Positions 1 to 7,655 of a DNA stretch of 64,000 bases are shown here, piece after piece; position 1 is the first letter of the stretch, and each line of letters opens with the position of its first letter. The DNA is from RGIG4079 sp045576735. Lineage in GTDB: Bacteria > Bacteroidota > Bacteroidia > Bacteroidales > Muribaculaceae. Where the stretch lies: positions 1 through 64,000 of the forward strand of contig JAZNGZ010000055.1 in the NCBI GenBank assembly GCA_045576735.1, given 5' to 3'. The notes under the pieces were generated by a model, which was not told where the DNA came from, made no database searches, and saw nothing but the letters and a program-made list of their open reading frames with translations. Position numbers and translations under genes: made by a program.

Positions 1-2
1 TC

Positions 3-134
3 AAGGACTTCTCCGACAAGTACATTAAAAATGTGGCAAAAAAATTAAACAATAGACCTCGTAAAAAATTAAATTTTTCAACCCCTAAAACGGAATTCTT
101 CAAACAAATTGCTATTTTTGCACTTGCTAGTTGA
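3..134 (+). CDS. IS30-family transposase, C-terminal end (cut by window edge)
   Basis: An open frame enters from the left edge and ends at the TGA at 132-134. It encodes 43 residues containing LNNRPRKKLNF and TPKTEFF and ending in FALAS. This matches the end of IS30-type transposases, where the integrase core is followed by an LNxRPRK box and a short hydrophobic tail. The body of the element and its left inverted repeat lie outside the window, and I could not define the right inverted repeat. Family assignment rests on about 40 residues. Whether the copy is intact cannot be judged. Confidence 0.62.
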   Translation, partial: KDFSDKYIKNVAKKLNNRPRKKLNFSTPKTEFFKQIAIFALAS

Positions 135-240
135 ATCTGCCCTTTTACCCAGTCATTGACATTTTAGTAATATTGTTAATCTCTTTTAAGGGAAATAGCT
201 TGATTGGAACGTGTAAATTTTATACCTTTACCTTTTTAAA

Positions 241-657
241 ATGGTTATGATGAAAAATATTGATAAATACGTGTATGAATTACCTATAAAGGTGAGAGAT
301 TATGAGGTAGATGCCGAGGGAATTGTAAATAATGCCAACTATCTTCATTATCTTGAGCACACTCGCCATGAGTTTTGTCAATTTGCCGGTTTTACATTTC
401 GCGAAATGCATTCGCAAGGAATTGATCCGGTGTTACGTAAGGTTGAAATTGAATATCTTTCACCATTGGGATTAGGAGAAGAAATGATTAGCAAACTCAA
501 CATCCATCGTAAAGGAGCAAGATTTATATTTCAACAAGACATATATAAACCCGATGGAACTCCTGTAGTTAAATCAATCGTAACTGTGGCTTGTCTTGAA
601 AACGGGCGATTAGGCAGAGGTGAATTACTAGCTAAAAAATTTGAGAAATACCTATAA
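241..657 (+). CDS. YbgC/FadM-like acyl-CoA thioesterase (hot-dog fold)
   Basis: A 138-residue protein of the 4-hydroxybenzoyl-CoA thioesterase family, expected to hydrolyse acyl-CoA thioesters in the cytoplasm. The N-terminal third carries the family motif (V)RDYEVDAEGIVNNANYL, in which the Asp and the NNANY segment correspond to the active-site loop; HYLEHTRHEF follows at the start of the central helix. Length is normal. ATG codons occur at residues 1, 3 and 4, so the start could be 241, 247 or 250. A TACCTTTA sequence at 223-230 resembles a -7 box. dprA begins 2 nt after the stop, so the two are probably co-transcribed. The natural substrate is unknown. Confidence 0.85.
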   Translation: MVMMKNIDKYVYELPIKVRDYEVDAEGIVNNANYLHYLEHTRHEFCQFAGFTFREMHSQGIDPVLRKVEIEYLSPLGLGEEMISKLNIHRKGARFIFQQDIYKPDGTPVVKSIVTVACLENGRLGRGELLAKKFEKYL

Positions 658-659
658 TC

Positions 660-1766
660 ATGACTGACTCGGAGTTGACATATCGCATTGCGTTCTCGCT
701 TATACGTGGCAATAATCGCATCATTGCCACTGAATTGCTGTCGAGAATAGGCACTGAAGAAGGCTTTTTCAATGCATCATCAAGATTACTTGAAATGCAG
801 ATTGGGAAAAAGTCCAAATTTACCGACAACTCTTATCGTAACCAACTTTTAGATAAAGCTCGCAAAGAGGTTGAATTTATCAATAAAAACAACATATCTC
901 CCATTTATTTCAAAGATGAGAATTATCCACAACGGTTATTAGATTGCGATGATGCACCTTTGATGCTTTACACATTAGGCAATTGCGACATAAACAATTC
1001 TCATATAATAAGTATTGTAGGAACTCGCCATGCAACTCATTATGGAGTTGATATGACTGAACGAATAATAGAAGGGCTGGCTAAACGCCTTGACAATATT
1101 ATAATTGTGAGTGGACTCGCTTATGGCATCGATATTGCCGCCCATCGTGCCGCCCTAAAAAATGGGATACCAACTATTGCTGTATTGGCTCATGGATTAA
1201 ACACTATATACCCAGCAGCACATCGCAATGTCGCAGCCGAAATGATAAAACAAAATGGCATGCTCGTTACCGATTACACATCAACCGATAATATTCACCG
1301 CGGGAATTTCTTGGCTCGCAACCGCATTGTGGCAGGATTGTGTGACTGCATCATTGTTGCCGAATCGGCCGAAAAAGGTGGAGCTATTGTCACTGCAGGA
1401 ATTGCTGACGGCTATAATAGAGATGTATTGGCTCTTCCCGGACGAGCAAATGACCCATATAGCCAAGGCTGCAATAAACTGATTGCTTCGGGGCGCGGAG
1501 CGCTTATTTCTTCAGCTCAAGATGTGATTGACACTATGAGGTGGACCGCAAAGCCCCAAGAAGGAGAGCAAAGCGAAATGTTTGCCGATTTAAACGAAGA
1601 AGAACAAAAAATTCTCAACTTCATTGGCGACAATCCCTTATCTTCAATCAATGAATTATCTATTGGCATCGACATCCCCATTTCAAAACTCACTTCCACG
1701 CTAATCGACATGGAATTTAGAGGTTTGATTGTGAACTATCCCGGAGGGAGATATGACATATCATAA
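660..1766 (+). CDS. dprA: DNA-processing protein DprA
   Basis: A 368-residue DprA/Smf protein. In naturally competent bacteria it binds incoming single-stranded DNA and loads RecA; in Bacteroidales its role is less clear. The central Rossmann-like domain shows the hallmark segments SIVGTRHATHYG, SGLAYGIDIAAHRAAL and AVLAHGLNTIYPAAH. Further on are RNRIVAGL and the ALPGRANDPYSQGCNKLI box. The C-terminal 60 residues (EEEQKILNFIGD onward) look like the DML1-type winged helix seen in many DprA proteins. It starts 2 nt after the thioesterase stop. Length is typical and no key segment is missing. Confidence 0.95.
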   Translation: MTDSELTYRIAFSLIRGNNRIIATELLSRIGTEEGFFNASSRLLEMQIGKKSKFTDNSYRNQLLDKARKEVEFINKNNISPIYFKDENYPQRLLDCDDAPLMLYTLGNCDINNSHIISIVGTRHATHYGVDMTERIIEGLAKRLDNIIIVSGLAYGIDIAAHRAALKNGIPTIAVLAHGLNTIYPAAHRNVAAEMIKQNGMLVTDYTSTDNIHRGNFLARNRIVAGLCDCIIVAESAEKGGAIVTAGIADGYNRDVLALPGRANDPYSQGCNKLIASGRGALISSAQDVIDTMRWTAKPQEGEQSEMFADLNEEEQKILNFIGDNPLSSINELSIGIDIPISKLTSTLIDMEFRGLIVNYPGGRYDIS

Positions 1767-1802
1767 ATAATTACACTAAATTAACCAACAAATTATAATA
1801 CC

Positions 1803-2678
1803 ATGGCAACGAAAATAATTAGTGAATCAGAAATGATTATTAACCCTGATGGGACAATATTTCATCTACACATCCACCCCGACCAATTGACCGATCGCAT
1901 TATTCTATGTGGCGATCCAGGACGTGTTGATATGATTGCTTCATTTTTCGACACCAAAACATTTGAAGTTTCTTCTCGTGAATTTCATACAATAGGTGGA
2001 ATATTTAAAGGGAAACCTATTATGGCATTAAGCCACGGCATTGGTCCTGACAATATGGACATCGTGATTAATGAACTTGATGCTCTTGCTAACATCGATT
2101 TTAAAACTCGCCAAGTAAAAGATGTGCATCGTTCTCTCACCATGGTGAGAATTGGCACTTCGGGTGCGCTACAGCCCGAATTAAAAGTAGGGACAGCTGT
2201 CATTGCGGAGAAGTCGATAGGTTTTGATGGCGTTTTAAATTACTATGCCGGAAGAAATGAGGTTTCCGACCTTGAGTTTGAAAAGGCTTTTTGCGATGCA
2301 GTTAATTGGAACCCTTTGTGGGCTAAGCCATATGTAGTAGATGCCGATGAGGAATTAGTTGCTCAAATAGGCGGAGATGATATGGTGAGAGGTAACACTA
2401 TCTCGGCTGTGGGGTTTTATGGCCCACAAGGGCGTGAACTACGACTACCTCTCGCACATCCCGAATTAAATAGTTTAATCGAAAAATTCCGCTATAACGG
2501 CAGAAAAATCACCAATTATGAGATGGAAAGTGCTCCTTTGCAAGGTTTTGCCAAAATGCTCGGCCATAAGGCCATGACAGTGTGCTCGATTATTGCTAAT
2601 CGCATGAATCATGATGCTACTCCCAACTATAAAACCGCAATACAAGACCTTATTGCAATAGTTATTGAACGCATTTAG
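1803..2678 (+). CDS. Nucleoside phosphorylase (uridine phosphorylase-like)
   Basis: A 291-residue member of the PNP/UDP phosphorylase family, which cleaves nucleosides with phosphate to a free base and ribose-1-phosphate in salvage. The phosphate site is seen in ILCGDPGRVDMIA near residue 35. MVRIGTSGALQPELKVG near residue 115 is the second phosphate/nucleoside loop. NYEMESAPLQGFAKMLGH near residue 240 holds the ribose-binding Met-Glu. The family's typical GSC is replaced by GTSGAL, which is common. Uridine is the likeliest base but this cannot be settled from motifs. It stands alone between dprA and tgt, with no terminator seen between dprA and its start. Confidence 0.85.
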   Translation: MATKIISESEMIINPDGTIFHLHIHPDQLTDRIILCGDPGRVDMIASFFDTKTFEVSSREFHTIGGIFKGKPIMALSHGIGPDNMDIVINELDALANIDFKTRQVKDVHRSLTMVRIGTSGALQPELKVGTAVIAEKSIGFDGVLNYYAGRNEVSDLEFEKAFCDAVNWNPLWAKPYVVDADEELVAQIGGDDMVRGNTISAVGFYGPQGRELRLPLAHPELNSLIEKFRYNGRKITNYEMESAPLQGFAKMLGHKAMTVCSIIANRMNHDATPNYKTAIQDLIAIVIERI

Positions 2679-2697
2679 ATGTTTTTTACACTTATAA

Positions 2698-2712
2698 ACC
2701 CATAAAATGGGT
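2698..2712. other. Short hairpin upstream of tgt
   Basis: ACCCAT and ATGGGT form a perfect 6-bp stem with a 3-base loop. No run of T follows it, so it is a weak terminator candidate for the phosphorylase transcript at best. Confidence 0.3.
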
Positions 2713-2732
2713 GATATATGGATATTTTGCCG

Positions 2733-2740
2733 TAACTTTG
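2733..2740 (+). promoter_or_regulatory. -7 box of tgt
   Basis: TAACTTTG is an exact match to the Bacteroidota -7 consensus TAnnTTTG. Only seven bases separate its last G from the tgt ATG, so transcription would begin almost at the start codon. Confidence 0.7.
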
Positions 2741-2747
2741 CAGAGAT

Positions 2748-3878
2748 ATGGATTTTTTACTACAAGCTACAGCAAATAACAGCGAAGCGCGCGCCGGAAT
2801 TATCACTACCGACCACGGAAAAATAGAGACTCCTATTTTTATGCCTGTGGGCACTCTTGGCGCAATAAAAGCCGTGCACATGCATGAAATGAAAGAAGAT
2901 GTGAAAGCTCAAATAATTTTGGGCAACACATATCATTTATACCTTCGTCCCGGAATTGAAATACTCGAACAAGCCGGAGGTCTTCATAAATTTAATGGTT
3001 GGGATCGTCCTATACTTACAGATAGTGGTGGATTTCAAGTATTTTCACTTTCAGCTAATAGAAAGTTAAAAGAAGAGGGAGCATATTTCCGCAGTCATAT
3101 CGATGGTAGTAAACACTTGTTTACTCCGGAGAATGTTGTTGATATTCAACGTTCAATTGGTTCTGACATTATGATGCAACTCGACGAATGCCCTCCTGGC
3201 ACAGCCGATTATGATTATGCAAAAAAATCGCTCGGACTAACAACCCGATGGTTAATGCGTGGGTGGAAGCACTATAAAGAAACCGAAGGTAAATATGGCT
3301 ATTCACAAGCCTACTTCCCAATTGTGCAAGGATGCACCTACCCCGACCTTCGCCGCCAATCGGCTCAAACAGTTGCTGAACTCGGGGCTGATGGAAATGC
3401 TATTGGAGGTCTTGCTGTTGGAGAACCTGCCGAAGTGATGTATGACATGATTGAGGTAGTAAATGAAATTTTGCCTAAAGACAAGCCGCGTTATCTTATG
3501 GGTGTAGGCACACCTGCCAATATCCTAGAAGCTATAGATCGAGGAGTTGACATGATGGACTGCGTGATGCCTACTCGTAATGGTCGCAATGGTATGCTCT
3601 TCACTGCTCATGGTATCATGAATATGCGCAACAAGAAATGGGCAAATGATTTCAGTCCTATTCAAGAAGATGGGCCAAGCTATGTTGATCGCATGTATAG
3701 CAAAGCATATCTTCGCCATCTATTTATAAGCCAAGAAATTCTAGCCATGCAAATTGCATCAATTCACAATCTTGCATTCTACCTTTGGCTTGTAGGAGAA
3801 GCTCGTCGTCATATATTAGAAGGCGATTTTAAATCTTGGAAAACCGAAATGATAGAACGTGTAACTCGCCGACTCTAA
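2748..3878 (+). CDS. tgt: Queuine tRNA-ribosyltransferase
   Basis: A 376-residue tRNA-guanine transglycosylase, which exchanges guanine 34 of GUN-anticodon tRNAs for a 7-deazaguanine during queuosine synthesis. The substrate loop TDSGGFQVFSL contains the Asp that acts as general base. The pocket segments VQGCTYPDLR and GGLAVGEP and the nucleophile-bearing MDCVMPTRNGRNG (near residue 270) are all intact. The usual CxCxxC zinc cluster near the C-terminus is not evident. The expected position reads ILEAID...SPIQEDGPSYVDRMYSKAYLRHLF, where the Cys residues are replaced, although the closing His is kept. The next gene starts 17 nt downstream, so tgt and the permease form an operon. The start is unusual because the promoter box nearly abuts it. 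Confidence 0.95.
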   Translation: MDFLLQATANNSEARAGIITTDHGKIETPIFMPVGTLGAIKAVHMHEMKEDVKAQIILGNTYHLYLRPGIEILEQAGGLHKFNGWDRPILTDSGGFQVFSLSANRKLKEEGAYFRSHIDGSKHLFTPENVVDIQRSIGSDIMMQLDECPPGTADYDYAKKSLGLTTRWLMRGWKHYKETEGKYGYSQAYFPIVQGCTYPDLRRQSAQTVAELGADGNAIGGLAVGEPAEVMYDMIEVVNEILPKDKPRYLMGVGTPANILEAIDRGVDMMDCVMPTRNGRNGMLFTAHGIMNMRNKKWANDFSPIQEDGPSYVDRMYSKAYLRHLFISQEILAMQIASIHNLAFYLWLVGEARRHILEGDFKSWKTEMIERVTRRL

Positions 3879-3895
3879 TCTCAATAATTCTCAGT

Positions 3896-4972
3896 ATGAA
3901 ATTTTTTGGCAAAATAGATAGGTATATAATCAAAAAATTCCTTGGAACATATGTCTTCGCCATTATTCTTATATTGGCGATTACAGTTATGTTTGATATT
4001 AATGAGAAACTCGATGCTTTTATCAAAGCACCACTTAACGAAACCATTTTTGACTATTTTATCAACTTCCTTCCCTACTTTGCCAATCAATTTAGTCCTC
4101 TATTCACGTTTATAGCCGTTATTTTCTTCACATCAAAACTTGCTGATAACTCCGAAATTATAGCAATGTTATCAAGTGGGATGAGCTATCGTCGCCTACT
4201 TCTACCCTACCTTCTTTCAGCATTGGTTATTGCAATAAGTTCATATGTTTTGAGTGCTTATATCATCCCCCCTGCCAATGTAGAGCGAATAGATTTCACT
4301 AATAAATATGTAAAGAATAAGCGTGTAGACTATGGCAACAACATCATGTTGCAAGTTGCTCCCGGAGAAATTGCATATATGAGTAGATATGACAACACAA
4401 ATAAAACAGGATACAAATTCTCGCTCGAAACATTTGAAAAGAAAAAGCTAAAATCACGTCTAACTGCTCAAATAATCAAATGGGACTCGGCATATAATTG
4501 GCAGGTACGCGACTACGAAATTCGTGACTTCCTAGAAACAAAAGAAAAAATAACTACCGGAAAAAAATTAGATACCATAATTCCATTTGAACCTCGTGAC
4601 TTCCTAATCGCTAAAAACGACCACGAAAAGATGACTTCTCCCGAGTTAAGAGAGTATATTTCTCGACAAAAAGAACGCGGAGTTGCCAATATAAAAACAT
4701 TTGAGATTGAGAACGAAAAACGTTATGCCATGTGCGCAGCTGCTTTTATTCTCACCATCATAGGCATGTCGCTATCATCTCGCAAAGTAAAAGGTGGCAT
4801 GGGGCTTAATATTGGAATAGGCTTGGTGTTAAGTTTCAGTTATATTCTTTTTATGACTGTCACCTCTTCATTTGCAGTATCAGGACTTACCTCTCCTATG
4901 ATAGCTATGTGGATTCCTAATATAGTATTTTCCATAATAGCAATTATTTTATATCGCAGAGCATCAGCATAA
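3896..4972 (+). CDS. LptF/LptG-family lipopolysaccharide export permease
   Basis: A 358-residue inner-membrane protein of the YjgP/YjgQ family. These are the permease subunits of the LptB2FG transporter that extracts LPS for delivery to the outer membrane. Residues 10-110 hold three predicted membrane helices, starting in the typical DRYIIKKFLGTYVFA. A periplasmic beta-jellyroll-like stretch follows (about 125-270), then three C-terminal helices. I chose the ATG at 3896 because it gives the canonical KFFGKIDRYI start and does not overlap tgt. An upstream alternative at 3836 would sit inside tgt. It is probably transcribed with tgt, an arrangement I recall from other Bacteroidales. Confidence 0.9.
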   Translation: MKFFGKIDRYIIKKFLGTYVFAIILILAITVMFDINEKLDAFIKAPLNETIFDYFINFLPYFANQFSPLFTFIAVIFFTSKLADNSEIIAMLSSGMSYRRLLLPYLLSALVIAISSYVLSAYIIPPANVERIDFTNKYVKNKRVDYGNNIMLQVAPGEIAYMSRYDNTNKTGYKFSLETFEKKKLKSRLTAQIIKWDSAYNWQVRDYEIRDFLETKEKITTGKKLDTIIPFEPRDFLIAKNDHEKMTSPELREYISRQKERGVANIKTFEIENEKRYAMCAAAFILTIIGMSLSSRKVKGGMGLNIGIGLVLSFSYILFMTVTSSFAVSGLTSPMIAMWIPNIVFSIIAIILYRRASA

Positions 4973-5079
4973 CACATCATTACATAGTATTTTTTTAAAT
5001 TAAGGCATTTTAATTTCAACAAATCGCATTTTTAACATGCAAAAATGGCTAATCGCTTGTAGATATTGGCTTTTTTGAG

Positions 5080-5087
5080 TAATTTTG
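5080..5087 (+). promoter_or_regulatory. -7 box of the L,D-transpeptidase gene
   Basis: TAATTTTG matches TAnnTTTG. It lies 55 nt before the ATG at 5143, leaving an AT-rich leader of about 50 nt. Confidence 0.6.
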
Positions 5088-5142
5088 CAAACATTTTTCA
5101 AATATTAAATATTAATCTATAATTTTAATTTATAAATCAACA

Positions 5143-6237
5143 ATGAAATCGACATTAAGTGTTTTATTTTCACTTATTATCATGGTTATGATGATTGCTT
5201 GTGGCAATGACTCCAATAATGGCGGGACAAGCGAAAATTCAGACATAAATGGTAACGACACTATTAAAGACTCTCAAAGCAGCGACTCAGTTAAGAAATC
5301 AGAGCCGCGCATTGACTCGCTTTCTGGTAATTGTACTGCCGAACAAGCAATGTCCCACATGAAAAACTCGGGTCATTGGGATCAATACTCAACCGGTATA
5401 ATCCCTAGTATTGTAAATCAACACTTACCCTATGCGAGAAAATTAATCAACAATAAGTACAAGCACTTTATCATTGTTGACAAAGGATCTATGCAAGTTA
5501 TACTATATGACAAATATGGTAATCTCAAGCTAAACTACAAAATGGCTTGTGGACGCAATTACGGACATAAGCGCAAAAAAGCTGACTGCCGCACCCCTGA
5601 AGGAATATTTGAATGTGGCGGATGGTTTGATAGCACAGATTGGCTATACACTAACGACTGGGGATATACCTCTCCGGCAAGAGGTCAATTTGGCCCTCGA
5701 TTCATACGCGTTTGTCCTCAAATAGGCATCCATGGTACTACTGCACGTTATTCAATTGGTAATAGATGTAGTCATGGTTGTATTCGCATTCAAAATGAAA
5801 ACGTTCTTGAACTTGTTGAATTTGTAGAAAAAGGAATGCCTATCATCGTGAACCCCGGGCCTCGCGATATTGCAGCCAACAAACAAAATGGTGTTGATAT
5901 GCCGGCATTAGACCTACCAAATATTCCTGTTGCAAAGAGTCAAGAAGCCAATGCTAGCACAACAACTAAAAAGAAAAATGACAAGAAAAAAGAGACTACT
6001 CCTAAAAAGGATAAAAAAGAAAAGTCTAGTAAGCCTGAATCGGCTAAAAAGGAATCTACAAACAATAACATAAATAGTGTAGATAATCCTAAAACAACTA
6101 AACAGCAGGAAGCGAAACCTCAAAATAACGAACAAGAACAAAAGGGAGCTCCTAAAACAGAAGCAAAAAAGGAACCAAAGCAAGAATCCAAGCCTAAGGC
6201 TCCCGAAAAGAAAACCGAAGCCCCCATAAACGAATAA
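5143..6237 (+). CDS. L,D-transpeptidase (YkuD) lipoprotein with charged C-terminal tail
   Basis: A 364-residue surface or periplasmic protein. The first 20 residues form a lipoprotein signal ending at a Cys in MMIACG. A Ser/Asp/Asn-rich linker runs to about residue 55. The YkuD catalytic domain (about 105-245) ends in HGTTARYSIGNRCSHGCIRI, which carries the nucleophile Cys in the SHGCIR motif. Such enzymes form 3-3 cross-links in peptidoglycan or anchor proteins to it. The last 110 or so residues are almost entirely Lys, Glu, Gln, Pro, Thr and Asn without repeats, and look like a disordered, wall-binding tail. The gene stands alone with its own promoter and a strong terminator. Confidence 0.88.
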   Translation: MKSTLSVLFSLIIMVMMIACGNDSNNGGTSENSDINGNDTIKDSQSSDSVKKSEPRIDSLSGNCTAEQAMSHMKNSGHWDQYSTGIIPSIVNQHLPYARKLINNKYKHFIIVDKGSMQVILYDKYGNLKLNYKMACGRNYGHKRKKADCRTPEGIFECGGWFDSTDWLYTNDWGYTSPARGQFGPRFIRVCPQIGIHGTTARYSIGNRCSHGCIRIQNENVLELVEFVEKGMPIIVNPGPRDIAANKQNGVDMPALDLPNIPVAKSQEANASTTTKKKNDKKKETTPKKDKKEKSSKPESAKKESTNNNINSVDNPKTTKQQEAKPQNNEQEQKGAPKTEAKKEPKQESKPKAPEKKTEAPINE

Positions 6238-6262
6238 CACTTAAATTCATCACCAACAACGA

Positions 6263-6300
6263 AGATACTGTGTCATATTAGAAAATACGACACAGTATCT
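6263..6300 (+). terminator. Intrinsic terminator after the L,D-transpeptidase gene
   Basis: A perfect 12-bp stem (arms 6263-6274 and 6289-6300, AGATACTGTGTC and its complement) with a 14-base loop is followed by TTTGTTTTTAT. Confidence 0.85.
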
Positions 6301-6310
6301 TTGTTTTTAT

Positions 6311-6697
6311 CCCCCCCAAAAAAATCATGGGTGTCCCAATCAAAAGAAAATTTTATTGGCTTCTGATAAGCATACAGGATATTAAAATTGGTCTCAATCT
6401 CTAAATTTTAGCAAATGAGACATCTTCTTTGAAATACAAGTCCTATGTAAATTTACTATGGGGGAATTGCCGAGAGTAGTGCTTCATTCGTAGCCGAGGC
6501 AATTGTTCCAATATGTAACAAATACACCAAGACTGCTTAATTATTGCCAAATTCAGTCTATTGAAAGCCTCTGATAATTGGTTCGTAGAGTTAATAACCA
6601 AGAGGGAATGTTAAAAATTATATCTTAAAGATATGTTATTTGCTTGATTAAAGATTCCTTGAGAATCTATCTATATTTAAAACAACACCCTACTCAT
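6311..6697. other. Gene-free, decayed-looking stretch
   Basis: About 390 bases between the terminator and the kinase/FGE fragment. It begins with a run of seven C. I find no complete gene. Short open stretches exist on both strands (for example plus-strand 6451-6540, reading GGIAESSASFVAEAIVP), but none has a start signal or a family I recognise. Together with the pseudogene beside it, this looks like the residue of a deleted locus. Confidence 0.45.
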
Positions 6698-7576
6698 CTA
6701 CCCTATAACCCATGACACTTGTTCTACTGGGTTATTTGTTTTTTTATAATATGAAGGATTATTTCCCATAACTGCTTCCCATAGCTCTTGTGTCACTTCA
6801 ACTTCACCAATATAATAATCACTTAGAGTTACATTATGAAGAGGGAACTCATCATCATCAGCTTCTTCTATTTGATTTGACGTTGCACCCATTTCAAAAC
6901 GACCACCATCGACAGCAATCATTTTAAAATCAACTCCATTAACCGTTTCAGTAAAAGTTTTAAAAGGCATCATATCTTTTTTATCTTCGCCACCTTTCAT
7001 ATCAGCAGCATCATTATCTGAATCATTTCCATTGACAATATTTGCAACAGTTACAGAACATTCTTCATCCAAAGCTTGATTATTAGTTCTATTCAAAAAT
7101 AATACTATGATAACAATTGCCAATACTACCATTCCGGCTACTAATCCCGCTACAACTTTAGGAGCAAATATGGTACTAATATTATTGTTATTCTTTTGGG
7201 GATTAGTAACAATAACTTCTTTGGATCTATCTTGAGAAATATGCTTAGCTCCCTTGATTAAGGACGCATTAATTCCCACTTTTATATTATCAAGTGGTAT
7301 ATGCGTTTGACAAGAGTTTTCTCCTTCAACAATATTGCTCGCTGGTTGAGTTATATCAATCCCTGTTATAGCATCTCCTCCGTTTAAAAGGTATAGAAAT
7401 TCAGCTATCGACTTTATCCTATCTTTCCGCCAAAAAGCCATCGCTTTTCTTATAACATCTTGCATTAGTGGCGACGCATTTGATATTTTAGGGAACCCGT
7501 TTTCGCTCAAAATATATGGTGATTCTGGAGTATGGCCAGTATATAAATAAACGTGAGTTCGATATAAGGGAATCAA
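6698..7576 (-). pseudogene. Fragment of a Ser/Thr kinase-FGE (sulfatase-modifying-factor) fusion protein
   Basis: An open frame of 292 codons lacking both natural ends. The first 65 residues resemble the end of a Hanks-type kinase domain (GHTPESPYIL, then MQDVIRKAMAFWRKDRIKSIAEFLYLL). A linker and one membrane helix (about 138-160, APKVVAGLVAGMVVLAIVIIVLFL) follow. After that comes the beginning of a formylglycine-generating-enzyme-like domain (FKMIAVDGGRFEMGA, FPLHNVTLSDYYIGEVEVTQELWEAVMG). The frame stops right after NPVEQVSW, where intact proteins continue with about 150 more residues. The only in-frame start is a TTG two codons after a stop, and the catalytic part of the kinase is absent. 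Both truncations argue for a dead remnant; expression as a membrane stub cannot be excluded. Confidence 0.75.
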
Positions 7577-7594
7577 TAGTTATATAAAAACAAA

Positions 7595-7632
7595 GGGGCC
7601 TATGTCAAAATACTATATTTTGACACAGCCCC
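7595..7632 (-). terminator. Intrinsic terminator for the M3 peptidase gene
   Basis: The core is TGTCAAAATA paired with TATTTTGACA across a 3-base loop, extended by GGGGC/GCCCC after a small internal bulge. On the minus strand it is followed by TTTGTTTTTATATA. It lies 24 nt past the stop of the peptidase. Confidence 0.8.
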
Positions 7633-7655
7633 CAAAATAGCATATTTTATTTATG

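Noticed and set aside
5914..6240. Minus-strand open frame of 108 codons rich in Phe, Leu and Arg
   Set aside because: It is the mirror image of the Lys/Glu-rich tail of the L,D-transpeptidase; composition alone produces it and there is no start signal.
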